Shown here: positions 1 to 6,704 of the stretch, piece by piece | How the letters are laid out: each line of letters starts with the position of its first letter | Numbering within the stretch: the first letter of the stretch is position 1 | Assembly (NCBI GenBank): GCA_900542245.1 | Contig: UQMQ01000040.1 | Coordinates: forward strand, 1-17,132 | Source of the DNA: an uncultured Eubacteriales bacterium | Lineage (GTDB): Bacteria > Bacillota > Clostridia > Peptostreptococcales > Anaerovoracaceae | Length of the DNA: 17,132 bases | Direction: 5' to 3' | Position numbers and translations under genes: made by a program | The notes under the pieces: model-generated | What the model was told of the DNA's origin: nothing | Seen by the model: the letters and a program-made list of their open reading frames with translations, nothing else | Database searches by the model: none

Positions 1-154
1 GCGGAAGAAGGGTTGATTCGATATTAGGCTGCATTTCTCTAGCAGACAAGGAAGCTTTAACTGAGACAGGAAAAGAAGACTGAATAGATGCTGAGGTTCT
101 TGAAAGAGAAATAGGAGATACAAGAAAGAAGAATTGTTTGAAAAATGATAAAAG

Positions 155-171
155 GAACAAAAAGTTTGTTC
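155..171. promoter_or_regulatory. Perfect short dyad upstream of the leader promoter
   Basis: GAACAAA (155-161) and TTTGTTC (165-171) form a perfect 7-bp inverted repeat around a 3-base centre, in a very A-rich stretch. It ends 19 bp upstream of the -35 box. It could be an operator for a dimeric regulator, or simply an AT-rich weak hairpin; no family can be named from it. The rest of 1-190 contains no gene I can support. Confidence 0.3.
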
Positions 172-190
172 AAAAAAACAAAAAACGGTA

Positions 191-219
191 TTGACTTTTT
201 CTGTGAAGCGCAGTAAGAT
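191..219 (+). promoter_or_regulatory. Sigma-A-type promoter of the leader/leu-ilv operon
   Basis: TTGACT (191-196) and TAAGAT (214-219) are separated by exactly 17 bp. This is the best promoter match ahead of the leader peptide. The expected transcription start is near 226, giving about 42 nt of untranslated RNA before the leader ORF. The -35 box matches the consensus at 5 of 6 positions and the -10 box at 4 of 6. The A-rich sequence upstream could act as an UP element. This is inferred from sequence only. Confidence 0.7.
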
Positions 220-267
220 AGACACATAGAGTTTTTAACTACTTTACAGAAAGGAAGAATATCAGCC

Positions 268-354
268 ATGATGAACATGATTATCCTACTCGTCCTCGTC
301 ATTATTATCAAATCAAAACAATTTGAAACTGATATTCTGCCGGAAACCGAGTAA
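268..354 (+). CDS. Branched-chain amino acid leader peptide (attenuator peptide)
   Basis: This is a 28-codon ORF starting with tandem ATG codons (268 and 271) after an AAAGGAAG ribosome binding site at 250-257. Codons 5-14 read IILLVLVIII: five Ile, three Leu and two Val without interruption (280-309). The remaining residues are polar and end in ETE before TAA at 352-354. The composition, the promoter just upstream and the terminator just downstream identify it as a regulatory peptide whose translation measures charged Ile-, Leu- and Val-tRNA. That matches the operon it precedes, which makes all three amino acids. The second ATG is an alternative start that would not alter the sensing codons. 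The peptide probably has no function after synthesis. It is analogous in design to the E. coli ilvL/leuL leaders, but I do not claim homology. There is no T-box sequence in this leader. Confidence 0.9.
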   Translation: MMNMIILLVLVIIIKSKQFETDILPETE

Positions 355-393
355 GGATAAGACTGATTGTATGTAATGAACCTTGCCTCTATC
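281..393 (+). promoter_or_regulatory. Attenuator leader RNA: competing 1:2 and 2:3 helices
   Basis: Region 1 (281-292), inside the Ile/Leu/Val codon run, pairs with region 2 (348-360), which contains the leader stop codon. The helix has 12 bp with a single bulged A (354). Part of region 2, GAGTAAGG (349-356), can instead pair with region 3, CCTTGCCTC (381-389), with one G-U pair and one bulged C. Region 3 is also the 5' arm of the terminator. A ribosome stalled on the Ile/Leu/Val codons would cover region 1, free region 2 to take region 3, and so prevent termination. A ribosome reaching the stop codon would cover region 2 and allow termination. The pairings are read directly from the sequence; the mechanism is inferred from known amino-acid attenuators. 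The 2:3 helix is the weakest of the three. Confidence 0.75.
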
Positions 394-417
394 GTTCGGG
401 TAGACGCAAGGTTTTTT
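379..417 (+). terminator. Rho-independent attenuator terminator
   Basis: AACCTTGC (379-386) pairs with GCAAGGTT (406-413). After one C-C mismatch, TCTA (388-391) pairs with TAGA (401-404), leaving the loop TCGTTCGGG (392-400). The helix runs directly into six T residues (412-417). It lies between the leader peptide stop and leuA, so it would act as a conditional terminator for the whole operon. Confidence 0.88.
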
Positions 418-420
418 ATT

Positions 421-474
421 GACCTAACCCGGTTTTGCCCGAGCGAAGCGAGGAAGCGAAACCGCTGGTAGGTC
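421..474 (+). promoter_or_regulatory. Long hairpin in the leuA 5' untranslated region
   Basis: GACCTA (421-426) pairs with TAGGTC (469-474), CC (428-429) with GG (467-468) and CGGTTT (430-435) with AAACCG (459-464), plus a weaker top stem. It begins right after the attenuator T-run and ends about 10 nt before the leuA ribosome binding site. No T-run follows, so it is not a terminator. It might protect the 5' end of a processed mRNA or influence leuA translation. Bases in its upper part are complementary to the loop and inner 3' stem of the attenuator hairpin. Confidence 0.6.
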
Positions 475-500
475 AAATGCAAAGAAAGGACACAGACAAA

Positions 501-2246
501 ATGACGACAGAAACAAATCGCAAAGCAGTCGGCATGAAAAATCACACGAAGTACAGCATCGGGTATTTCATGCCACCGGAAGCATCCATCGAATGGGTCA
601 AAAAAGACCACGCAGACAAAGCACCGATCTGGTGCAGTGTAGACCTCAGAGACGGCAACCAGGCGCTGGTTGTTCCGATGAGCCTAGACGAAAAGCTGGA
701 GTTCTTTCGACTGCTATGCGATATTGGTTTTAAGGAGATCGAAGTGGGATTCCCCGCTGCGTCCGAAACCGAGTATGAGTTTCTCCGCAAACTGATCGAT
801 GACAATTTAATCCCCGATGATGTGACGATCCAGGTGCTGACCCAGTCCAGAGAGCACATCATCAAAAAGACCTTTGAGGCAATCAAGGGCGCCAAGCATG
901 TTATCGTACATCTTTACAACTCCACCTCGGTGGCCCAGCGCACGCAGGTGTTCAAAAAAAGCAAGGAAGAAATCAAGCAGATCGCGGTCTTCGGTGCAGA
1001 GCTGATCGATCGCTATGCACAAGACATGCCGGAAACGCATTTCATGCTCGAATACTCCCCGGAGAGCTTTACCGGAACCGAGATCGACTATGCGCTGGAA
1101 GTATGCAACGCGGTGATCGGGGTCTGGAAGCCGAGGGCAGAGCGCAAGGTCATCATCAACCTGCCGGCGACAGTATCCATGTCCATGCCGCATGTCTACG
1201 CTTCCCAGATCGAATACATGAGCAAGCATCTTGCTGACCGGGAAAACGTCTTAGTCTCCCTGCACCCGCATAACGACAGAGGCACCGGCGTCGCGGACTG
1301 CGAGCTGGGTCTGCTGGCAGGCGCGGACCGCATCGAGGGCACGCTGTTCGGAAACGGAGAGCGAACCGGTAATGCAGATGTCGTAACGGTAGCGATGAAC
1401 CTGTACTCCCACGGCGTGGACCCGGAGCTGGATTTTTCGGATCTGCCGCACATCGTGGAAATGTACGAAAAGTTTACAGACATGAAAGTCCCGCCGAGAC
1501 AGCCGTATGGCGGCAAGCTGGTATTCGCAGCCTTTTCCGGTTCCCATCAGGATGCCATCGCCAAGGGCATGCATTACCGGGACGAACACGAACCGGACAA
1601 ATGGAATGTACCGTATATTCCGATCGATCCGCACGACATCAACCGCGAATATGAGGCGGACGTGATCCGCATCAACAGCCAGTCCGGCAAGGGCGGCGTC
1701 GCATATATCCTGGAAACCAATTACGGCTACCGGATCCCGAACGCGATGCGAGAGGAAATCGGCTATCTGATGAAACACGTTGCCGATGTGACCCATCAGG
1801 AATTGACACCGTCTGTGGTTCTGGATATTTTCACCAAAGAATATATCAATCGCGCCGATCGTTTCAAGCTGCTGGATGCTTCCTTCAAGAAGCTGCCACA
1901 TGCGGCGTCTCTGGGAGACAACGGTATGGAGGCCGATCTGATCACCGTGATCGATGGCAAAGAATATACGCTGCAGGGCAAAGGCAACGGTCGTCTGGAC
2001 GCGGTCATGAACGCTTTGCGCCAGGGACCGTACAAAATAGACTGCGATTTCGTGACCTACGAGGAACATGCGATGGATCCGGAATCCGACTCCAGAGCGG
2101 CGGCTTACGTCGCGATGTCAGATAAAAACGGCAGGACGTATTGGGGCGTCGGTATGCATAACGATATCATCTACGCGTCCATCAACGCCTTGCTGTCAGC
2201 GGTCAACCGGGGCTTTGCGGCTGCCGGAGAACATACGGCTGAGTAG
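501..2246 (+). CDS. leuA: 2-isopropylmalate synthase, long (yeast/actinobacterial-like) form
   Basis: This enzyme condenses acetyl-CoA with 3-methyl-2-oxobutanoate, the committing step of leucine synthesis in the cytoplasm. The 581-residue protein has an HMGL-type TIM barrel in about the first 420 residues. DLRDGNQ (48-54), HPHNDRG (255-261) and GNGERTGN (284-291) supply the divalent metal and substrate contacts. The C-terminal part from about 440 corresponds to the LeuA dimer/allosteric domain that binds leucine in this family. The N-terminal block with YFMPPEASIEW and the length above 550 residues point to the long LeuA type rather than the roughly 515-residue E. coli type. I chose ATG 501 because AGAAAGGA (483-490) lies about 10 nt upstream. 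An in-frame TTG at 435 and an ATG at 477 lie within or directly against the leader hairpin and have no good site. It is the first structural gene after the attenuator. Confidence 0.95.
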   Translation: MTTETNRKAVGMKNHTKYSIGYFMPPEASIEWVKKDHADKAPIWCSVDLRDGNQALVVPMSLDEKLEFFRLLCDIGFKEIEVGFPAASETEYEFLRKLIDDNLIPDDVTIQVLTQSREHIIKKTFEAIKGAKHVIVHLYNSTSVAQRTQVFKKSKEEIKQIAVFGAELIDRYAQDMPETHFMLEYSPESFTGTEIDYALEVCNAVIGVWKPRAERKVIINLPATVSMSMPHVYASQIEYMSKHLADRENVLVSLHPHNDRGTGVADCELGLLAGADRIEGTLFGNGERTGNADVVTVAMNLYSHGVDPELDFSDLPHIVEMYEKFTDMKVPPRQPYGGKLVFAAFSGSHQDAIAKGMHYRDEHEPDKWNVPYIPIDPHDINREYEADVIRINSQSGKGGVAYILETNYGYRIPNAMREEIGYLMKHVADVTHQELTPSVVLDIFTKEYINRADRFKLLDASFKKLPHAASLGDNGMEADLITVIDGKEYTLQGKGNGRLDAVMNALRQGPYKIDCDFVTYEEHAMDPESDSRAAAYVAMSDKNGRTYWGVGMHNDIIYASINALLSAVNRGFAAAGEHTAE

Positions 2247-2349
2247 ACAGCCCACACGACTGCGCAGAGGAAACAGGCAAAAAGCTGATCCGGTTGATAG
2301 CGCAATGGATATAAATCATGGATATACAAGGATATAAAGAGGTAGAGAT

Positions 2350-3612
2350 ATGAGTATGACAATGACACAAAAAATTCTGGCAGCCCATGCGGGGCTGGAC
2401 GAGGTCAAACCCGGACAGCTCATCGAAGCGAAGCTGGACATGGTTCTGGGCAATGACATCACTTCCCCGGTAGCGATCAATGAATTTGAAAAGGCCGGAT
2501 TTGAGGAAGTCTTTGATAAATCGAAAATTTCGCTGGTCATGGACCACTTCACACCGAACAAGGACATCAAGGCCGCACAGCAGTGCAAGCAGACGCGAAC
2601 CTTCGCGCGGAAGTTCGACATCGACAATTTCTTCGATGTCGGCAATGTCGGCATCGAACATGCGCTGCTCCCGGAGCTTGGACTGGTCGCAGCCGGTGAC
2701 TGCATCATCGGTGCAGATTCCCACACCTGTACCTACGGCGCGCTTGGCGCGTTCTCGACCGGGGTCGGTAGCACCGATATGGCGGCAGGCATGGCAACAG
2801 GCAAGGCGTGGTTCAAGGTACCGTCCGCGATGAAAGTGGAGCTCAAAGGCGAACTGCAGAAATATGTATCGGGCAAGGATGTGATCCTGCACCTGATCGG
2901 TGAGATCGGCGTGGACGGCGCGCTGTACCAGTCGCTGGAATTTGCTGGCGAGGGCGTGAAATCCCTTTCCATGGATGATCGGCTCTGCATCTCCAATATG
3001 GCGATCGAAGCCGGTGCGAAAAACGGTATTTTCCCGGTGGACGAAATTACGAAAAACTATATGTACGGTCGTGTGAATCGGGCCTATCAGATCTTTGAGG
3101 CGGACGAGGACGCGGTATATGAACGGACGATCACCATCGATCTTTCACAGCTCAAACCGACGGTAGCCTTCCCGCATCTGCCGGAAAACACGAAGACCAT
3201 CGACAAGGTGGGGAACATCAAGATCGACCAGGTGGTCATCGGTTCCTGCACGAACGGCAGACTCGAGGACATGCGGACGGCAGCGCAGATCCTCAAGGGC
3301 AAAAAGGTCGCCAGAGATGTCAGATGTATTGTGATCCCGGCAACGCAGAGCATTTACAAGGAATGTATCAAGCAGGGCTATCTGGATATTTTCATCGATG
3401 CGGGCTGTGCGGTTTCCACGCCGACCTGCGGACCTTGTCTGGGCGGTTACATGGGCATTCTGGCAGAGCATGAACGCTGTGTGGCGACAACGAACCGCAA
3501 CTTTATCGGCAGAATGGGGCACAACCTCTCAGAGGTCTATCTGGCAAACCCGGCGGTTGCCGCAGCATCCGCGATCACAGGCAGGATCAGCGATCCGAAG
3601 GAGGTCATGTAA
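2350..3612 (+). CDS. leuC: 3-isopropylmalate dehydratase, large subunit
   Basis: With LeuD this enzyme isomerises 2-isopropylmalate to 3-isopropylmalate by dehydration and rehydration on a [4Fe-4S] cluster. The 420-residue protein belongs to the aconitase superfamily. GADSHTCTYG (121-130) is the substrate/cluster signature, and the expected cluster cysteines are C300 in GSCTNGR and C360 and C363 in CGPCLGG. The length fits the shorter LeuC/homoaconitase-type large subunits common in Clostridia and archaea rather than the roughly 466-residue E. coli form. Its place directly before leuD in a leucine cluster favours isopropylmalate over homocitrate or methylmalate as substrate. AAAGAGG (2336-2342) lies 7 nt before the ATG. 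The 103-bp gap after leuA holds three GGATATA words but no clear promoter or terminator. Confidence 0.95.
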   Translation: MSMTMTQKILAAHAGLDEVKPGQLIEAKLDMVLGNDITSPVAINEFEKAGFEEVFDKSKISLVMDHFTPNKDIKAAQQCKQTRTFARKFDIDNFFDVGNVGIEHALLPELGLVAAGDCIIGADSHTCTYGALGAFSTGVGSTDMAAGMATGKAWFKVPSAMKVELKGELQKYVSGKDVILHLIGEIGVDGALYQSLEFAGEGVKSLSMDDRLCISNMAIEAGAKNGIFPVDEITKNYMYGRVNRAYQIFEADEDAVYERTITIDLSQLKPTVAFPHLPENTKTIDKVGNIKIDQVVIGSCTNGRLEDMRTAAQILKGKKVARDVRCIVIPATQSIYKECIKQGYLDIFIDAGCAVSTPTCGPCLGGYMGILAEHERCVATTNRNFIGRMGHNLSEVYLANPAVAAASAITGRISDPKEVM

Positions 3613-4092
3613 ATGAAAGCACAGGGACATGTTTTTAAGTACGGAGACAATATCGATACAGACATCATCATTCCGGCGCGTTATCTGAATACGGCGGACA
3701 GCAAGGAGCTTGCAGCGCACTGCATGGAGCCGATCGATGCGGAGTTTTACAAGAATGCGCAGGCGGGGGACATCATGGTAGGCGGGCTGAACTTCGGCTG
3801 CGGGTCCTCCAGAGAGCACGCGCCGATCGCGATTAAGGAGTGCGGAATCTCCTGCGTGATCGCGAAATCCTTTGCAAGGATCTTTTACCGCAATGCCATC
3901 AATATCGGACTGGCGATTATGGAATGCCCGGAGGCTGCCGAGGAGATCGAGGCGGGCGACGAGGTCAGCGTGGACTTCGAGACAGGCATCATTACCGACA
4001 TCACGAAGCACAAGCAGTACAAGGCGATGCCGTTTCCGGCTTTTATCGACAATATTATCAAGCAGGGCGGACTGCTGCACTCGCTGAAATAG
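3613..4092 (+). CDS. leuD: 3-isopropylmalate dehydratase, small subunit
   Basis: This is the swivel-domain partner of LeuC, completing the isopropylmalate isomerase active site. The 159-residue protein carries DNIDTDIIIPARYL (12-25) and GCGSSREHAP (62-71), the latter being the catalytic serine/arginine segment of the family. The length is typical of the short LeuD type that pairs with 420-residue LeuC proteins. The ATG follows the leuC TAA with no spacer, and its ribosome binding site AAGGAGG (3598-3604) lies inside the leuC 3' end, so the two subunits are probably translated in step. The following 90 bp is a purine-rich spacer. Confidence 0.95.
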   Translation: MKAQGHVFKYGDNIDTDIIIPARYLNTADSKELAAHCMEPIDAEFYKNAQAGDIMVGGLNFGCGSSREHAPIAIKECGISCVIAKSFARIFYRNAINIGLAIMECPEAAEEIEAGDEVSVDFETGIITDITKHKQYKAMPFPAFIDNIIKQGGLLHSLK

Positions 4093-4182
4093 GCAGGAAA
4101 AGAACCGGGAGAATCGGAGAAATCTCAGAGAAACCCGGAAAACATAAAGAATCATAGAGAATACAGAACGGGAGAAACAAGC

Positions 4183-5394
4183 ATGCTGACACTCAAAGAC
4201 TTTGAAGAGGCCGTAGAGCAGGTGCAGAAAGCGGCGATCAAAACAGAACTGATATACAGTGATTACCTCAGCGAGCAGACCGGAAACAAGGTCTACCTGA
4301 AACCGGAGAATCTGCAGAAGACGGGGGCATATAAGCTCCGGGGCGCGTATTACAAGATCAGTACGCTGACGGAAGAGGAACGTGCCAAGGGTCTGGTCAC
4401 CGCCTCTGCCGGAAATCACGCACAGGGCGTTGCTTATGCGGCGAAGGTATACGGCTGTAAGGCAGTCATCGTGATGCCGACGACCACGCCGCTGATGAAG
4501 GTGGACCGGACTAAAAGCTACGGCGCGGAGGTCGTCCTTTACGGCAATGTATACGACGAGGCTGCGGCGCATGCGGCCAAGCTCGCGGCGGAGCATGGCT
4601 ATACCTTCATTCACCCGTTCGACGATCCGGCGGTCGCGACCGGACAGGGCACCATCGCCATGGAGATCATCAAAGAACTGCCGACGGTGGACTATATTCT
4701 CGTACCGGTGGGCGGCGGCGGTCTGGCAGCGGGTGTGAGCACCTTGGCGAAGCTCTTGAACCCGAAGATCAAAGTCATCGGCGTCGAGCCGGCGGGTGCG
4801 AACTGCCTACAGGCATCTCTTGCGGCAGGCAAGCCTGTGACACTCCCGAGCGTGTCGACGATCGCGGACGGTACGGCGGTCAAAACCCCGGGAAAGGAGA
4901 TTTTCCCGTATCTGCAAAAGGGGCTGGACGATGTGATTACGGTCGAGGACGACGAGCTGATTGTTGCTTTCCTCGATATCGTGGAGAACCACAAGCTGAT
5001 CGTAGAAAATTCGGGACTCTTGACAGTGGCGGCGCTCAAGCATCTGGGCGTGACGGGCAAAAAAATCGTTTCGGTGCTCAGCGGCGGCAATATGGACATT
5101 ATCACCATGTCCTCGGTCGTGCAGCTCGGACTCATCAAGCGGAACCGGATCTTTACGGTATCGGTACTGCTGCCGGACAAGCCGGGCGAGCTGGTCAGAG
5201 TCGCTTCCATCATCGCGGCGCAGAACGGCAATGTCATCAAGCTGGAACACAACCAGTTCGTGACCACCAATCGTACCGCAGCGGTGGAACTGAAGATCAC
5301 CATCGAGGCTTTCGGTACGGAGCATAAAGACGAAATCTGCAGGGCACTGACAGAGGCGGGCTATACGCCGCAGCTCATCAGTGTGCTGATGTAA
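4183..5394 (+). CDS. ilvA: Threonine ammonia-lyase (threonine deaminase), ACT-containing
   Basis: This PLP enzyme deaminates L-threonine to 2-oxobutyrate, the entry to isoleucine synthesis. K51 in TGAYKLRGA is the expected Schiff-base lysine. SAGNHAQG (75-82), the phosphate-binding VGGGGLAAG loop (176-184) and SGGN (300-303) are intact. Residues from about 324 form one ACT-like domain, starting near RIFTVSVLLPDKPGEL. The 403-residue single-ACT architecture is shorter than the roughly 514-residue E. coli IlvA and matches the medium form, some members of which are catabolic. Placement between leuD and leuB in a complete Ile/Leu/Val operon argues for the biosynthetic role. CGGGAG (4169-4174) lies 8 nt before the ATG. 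Allosteric control by isoleucine or valine is possible, but the sequence does not settle which ligand is used. Confidence 0.9.
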   Translation: MLTLKDFEEAVEQVQKAAIKTELIYSDYLSEQTGNKVYLKPENLQKTGAYKLRGAYYKISTLTEEERAKGLVTASAGNHAQGVAYAAKVYGCKAVIVMPTTTPLMKVDRTKSYGAEVVLYGNVYDEAAAHAAKLAAEHGYTFIHPFDDPAVATGQGTIAMEIIKELPTVDYILVPVGGGGLAAGVSTLAKLLNPKIKVIGVEPAGANCLQASLAAGKPVTLPSVSTIADGTAVKTPGKEIFPYLQKGLDDVITVEDDELIVAFLDIVENHKLIVENSGLLTVAALKHLGVTGKKIVSVLSGGNMDIITMSSVVQLGLIKRNRIFTVSVLLPDKPGELVRVASIIAAQNGNVIKLEHNQFVTTNRTAAVELKITIEAFGTEHKDEICRALTEAGYTPQLISVLM

Positions 5395-5523
5395 AAGGCA
5401 GGATAGGCGGGTACCTTGGACTGACGGGGCACGCCGACACGAATCAACTGACAGAGAAAGGAGAGGGCACGCGGCAGACGGTAAACAGGGAACCGGCAAA
5501 TCGCCGCGCGCGGGAGTGATCAT

Positions 5524-6600
5524 ATGAAATATCATATCGCAGTTATCAAAGGGGACGGTATCGGTCCGGAGGTCATCGACGAAGCAGTCAAGGTGCTGCA
5601 GGCCGTCGGCACAAGATACGGACACAGCTTCCAATATACTTACTTAAAGGCGGGCGGTGATGCCATCGACGCCTGCGGACAATGTCTGCCGGAGGAAACC
5701 GTACAGAAGGCGAAGGAGAGCGATGCAGTGCTGCTCGGCGCGGTCGGCGGACCGAAGTGGGACAGCCTGCCGGGTGCAGAGCGGCCGGAACGGGCGCTCC
5801 TGGGACTTCGCAAGGAACTCGGTCTGTTTGCGAATCTCAGACCTGCCATCATGTTCGATGCGCTCAAGGACGCTTGTCCGCTCAAACCGGAGAAGGTGGC
5901 GGGCGGTCTGGATCTGCTGGTGGTCAGAGAATTGACCGGCGGCATTTACTTCGGCGAACGCGGCACGAAAGAAACAGCGGATATGGGGCTGGCAGCTTAC
6001 GACGTGGAGCAGTACGCCGAAAAAGAAGTGGAACGCATCGCGGAGATTGCTTTCCAGATGGCGATGAAAAGAAACAAAAAGGTCACCAGCGTTGATAAGG
6101 CGAACGTGCTGGAGAGCTCGCGGCTTTGGAGAAAGACGGTGGCGCGCGTGGCAGAGAAATATCCGCAGGTCACTCTCGAAAACTTCTACGTCGACAATGC
6201 GGCGATGCAGCTGGTATACGATCCGAAGCAGTTCGATGTACTTGTGACGAGCAATATCTTCGGCGACATTCTTTCGGACGAGGCGAGCATGATCACCGGC
6301 TCGATCGGCATGCTCCCATCGGCAAGCCTCGCGGAGGGCGCGTTCGGCATGTACGAACCGGTACACGGTTCGGCGCCGGATATCGCAGGTACAGGCAAGG
6401 CAAATCCGATTGCTGCGATCCTTTCGGCGGGGATGCTGCTGCGCTATACCTTAGGACTGACCGCAGAGGCCGATGCCATCGAGCAGGCAGTCAAGGATGT
6501 TTTGAAAGAGGGCTGGCGCACCGCGGACATCGCGCAGGCGGACAGCAAGGCGGCAAGCACCGCAGAGATGGGCAGCCTGATCGCCGAAAAGATCAGATAG
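5524..6600 (+). CDS. leuB: 3-isopropylmalate dehydrogenase
   Basis: This enzyme oxidises and decarboxylates 3-isopropylmalate to 4-methyl-2-oxopentanoate using NAD+, the last leucine-specific step before transamination. The 358-residue protein shows GDGIGPEV (10-17), the substrate segment LRKELGLFANLRP (95-107) that separates LeuB from isocitrate dehydrogenase, K192 in VDKANVL, the metal aspartates D224, D248 and D252, and HGSAPDIAGTGKANP (281-295), the NAD-binding loop. Length and motifs are normal. CGGGAG (5511-5516) lies 7 nt before the ATG. It is separated from ilvA by 129 bp in which I see no convincing promoter or hairpin. It is split from leuACD by the inserted ilvA. Confidence 0.95.
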   Translation: MKYHIAVIKGDGIGPEVIDEAVKVLQAVGTRYGHSFQYTYLKAGGDAIDACGQCLPEETVQKAKESDAVLLGAVGGPKWDSLPGAERPERALLGLRKELGLFANLRPAIMFDALKDACPLKPEKVAGGLDLLVVRELTGGIYFGERGTKETADMGLAAYDVEQYAEKEVERIAEIAFQMAMKRNKKVTSVDKANVLESSRLWRKTVARVAEKYPQVTLENFYVDNAAMQLVYDPKQFDVLVTSNIFGDILSDEASMITGSIGMLPSASLAEGAFGMYEPVHGSAPDIAGTGKANPIAAILSAGMLLRYTLGLTAEADAIEQAVKDVLKEGWRTADIAQADSKAASTAEMGSLIAEKIR

Positions 6601-6611
6601 ATCAGAAAAAC

Positions 6612-6663
6612 GAAACAACAATGAAACAACAATGAAACAACAATGAAACAACAATGAAACAAA
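6612..6663 (+). repeat. 11-bp tandem repeat in the leuB-ATPase spacer
   Basis: There are four perfect tandem copies of GAAACAACAAT (6612-6622, 6623-6633, 6634-6644, 6645-6655) plus an 8-base partial copy with one change (6656-6663). The array fills half of the 104-bp gap after leuB and ends about 30 nt before the ribosome binding site of the next gene. It has no self-complementarity, so it would leave an unstructured A-rich mRNA stretch. An 11-bp unit can change copy number by slippage. Confidence 0.9.
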
Positions 6664-6704
6664 GCAAGATGAGATAAAACATCAGCTAACACAAGGGTAG
6701 GAAG

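Noticed and set aside
3..83. Open frame at the left edge ending in TGA, possibly the C-terminus of an upstream gene
   Set aside because: Only 26 codons, no recognisable motif, and too short to tell from chance in this A-rich stretch.
192..210. CodY-like box near the leader promoter
   Set aside because: Only about 9 of 15 positions fit the consensus, within an AT-rich promoter.
435..500. N-terminal extension of LeuA from TTG 435 or ATG 477
   Set aside because: The extension is encoded by the leader hairpin, has no placed ribosome binding site, and does not resemble LeuA; ATG 501 has a good site.
226..500. T-box riboswitch ahead of leuA
   Set aside because: No AGGGTGGNACCGCG-type T-box sequence or specifier stem is present; the leader peptide design explains the region.
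57..611. 184-codon minus-strand ORF across the leader region
   Set aside because: It is antisense to the promoter, leader peptide and leuA start, lacks a ribosome binding site and shows no family motif.
2307..2336. Three GGATATA words before leuC as a regulatory repeat
   Set aside because: Irregular spacing and short length; likely chance in an A-rich spacer.
3529..4614. 361-codon minus-strand ORF across leuD and ilvA
   Set aside because: It is the antisense shadow of two well-supported genes; other long minus-strand frames in the cluster are rejected for the same reason.
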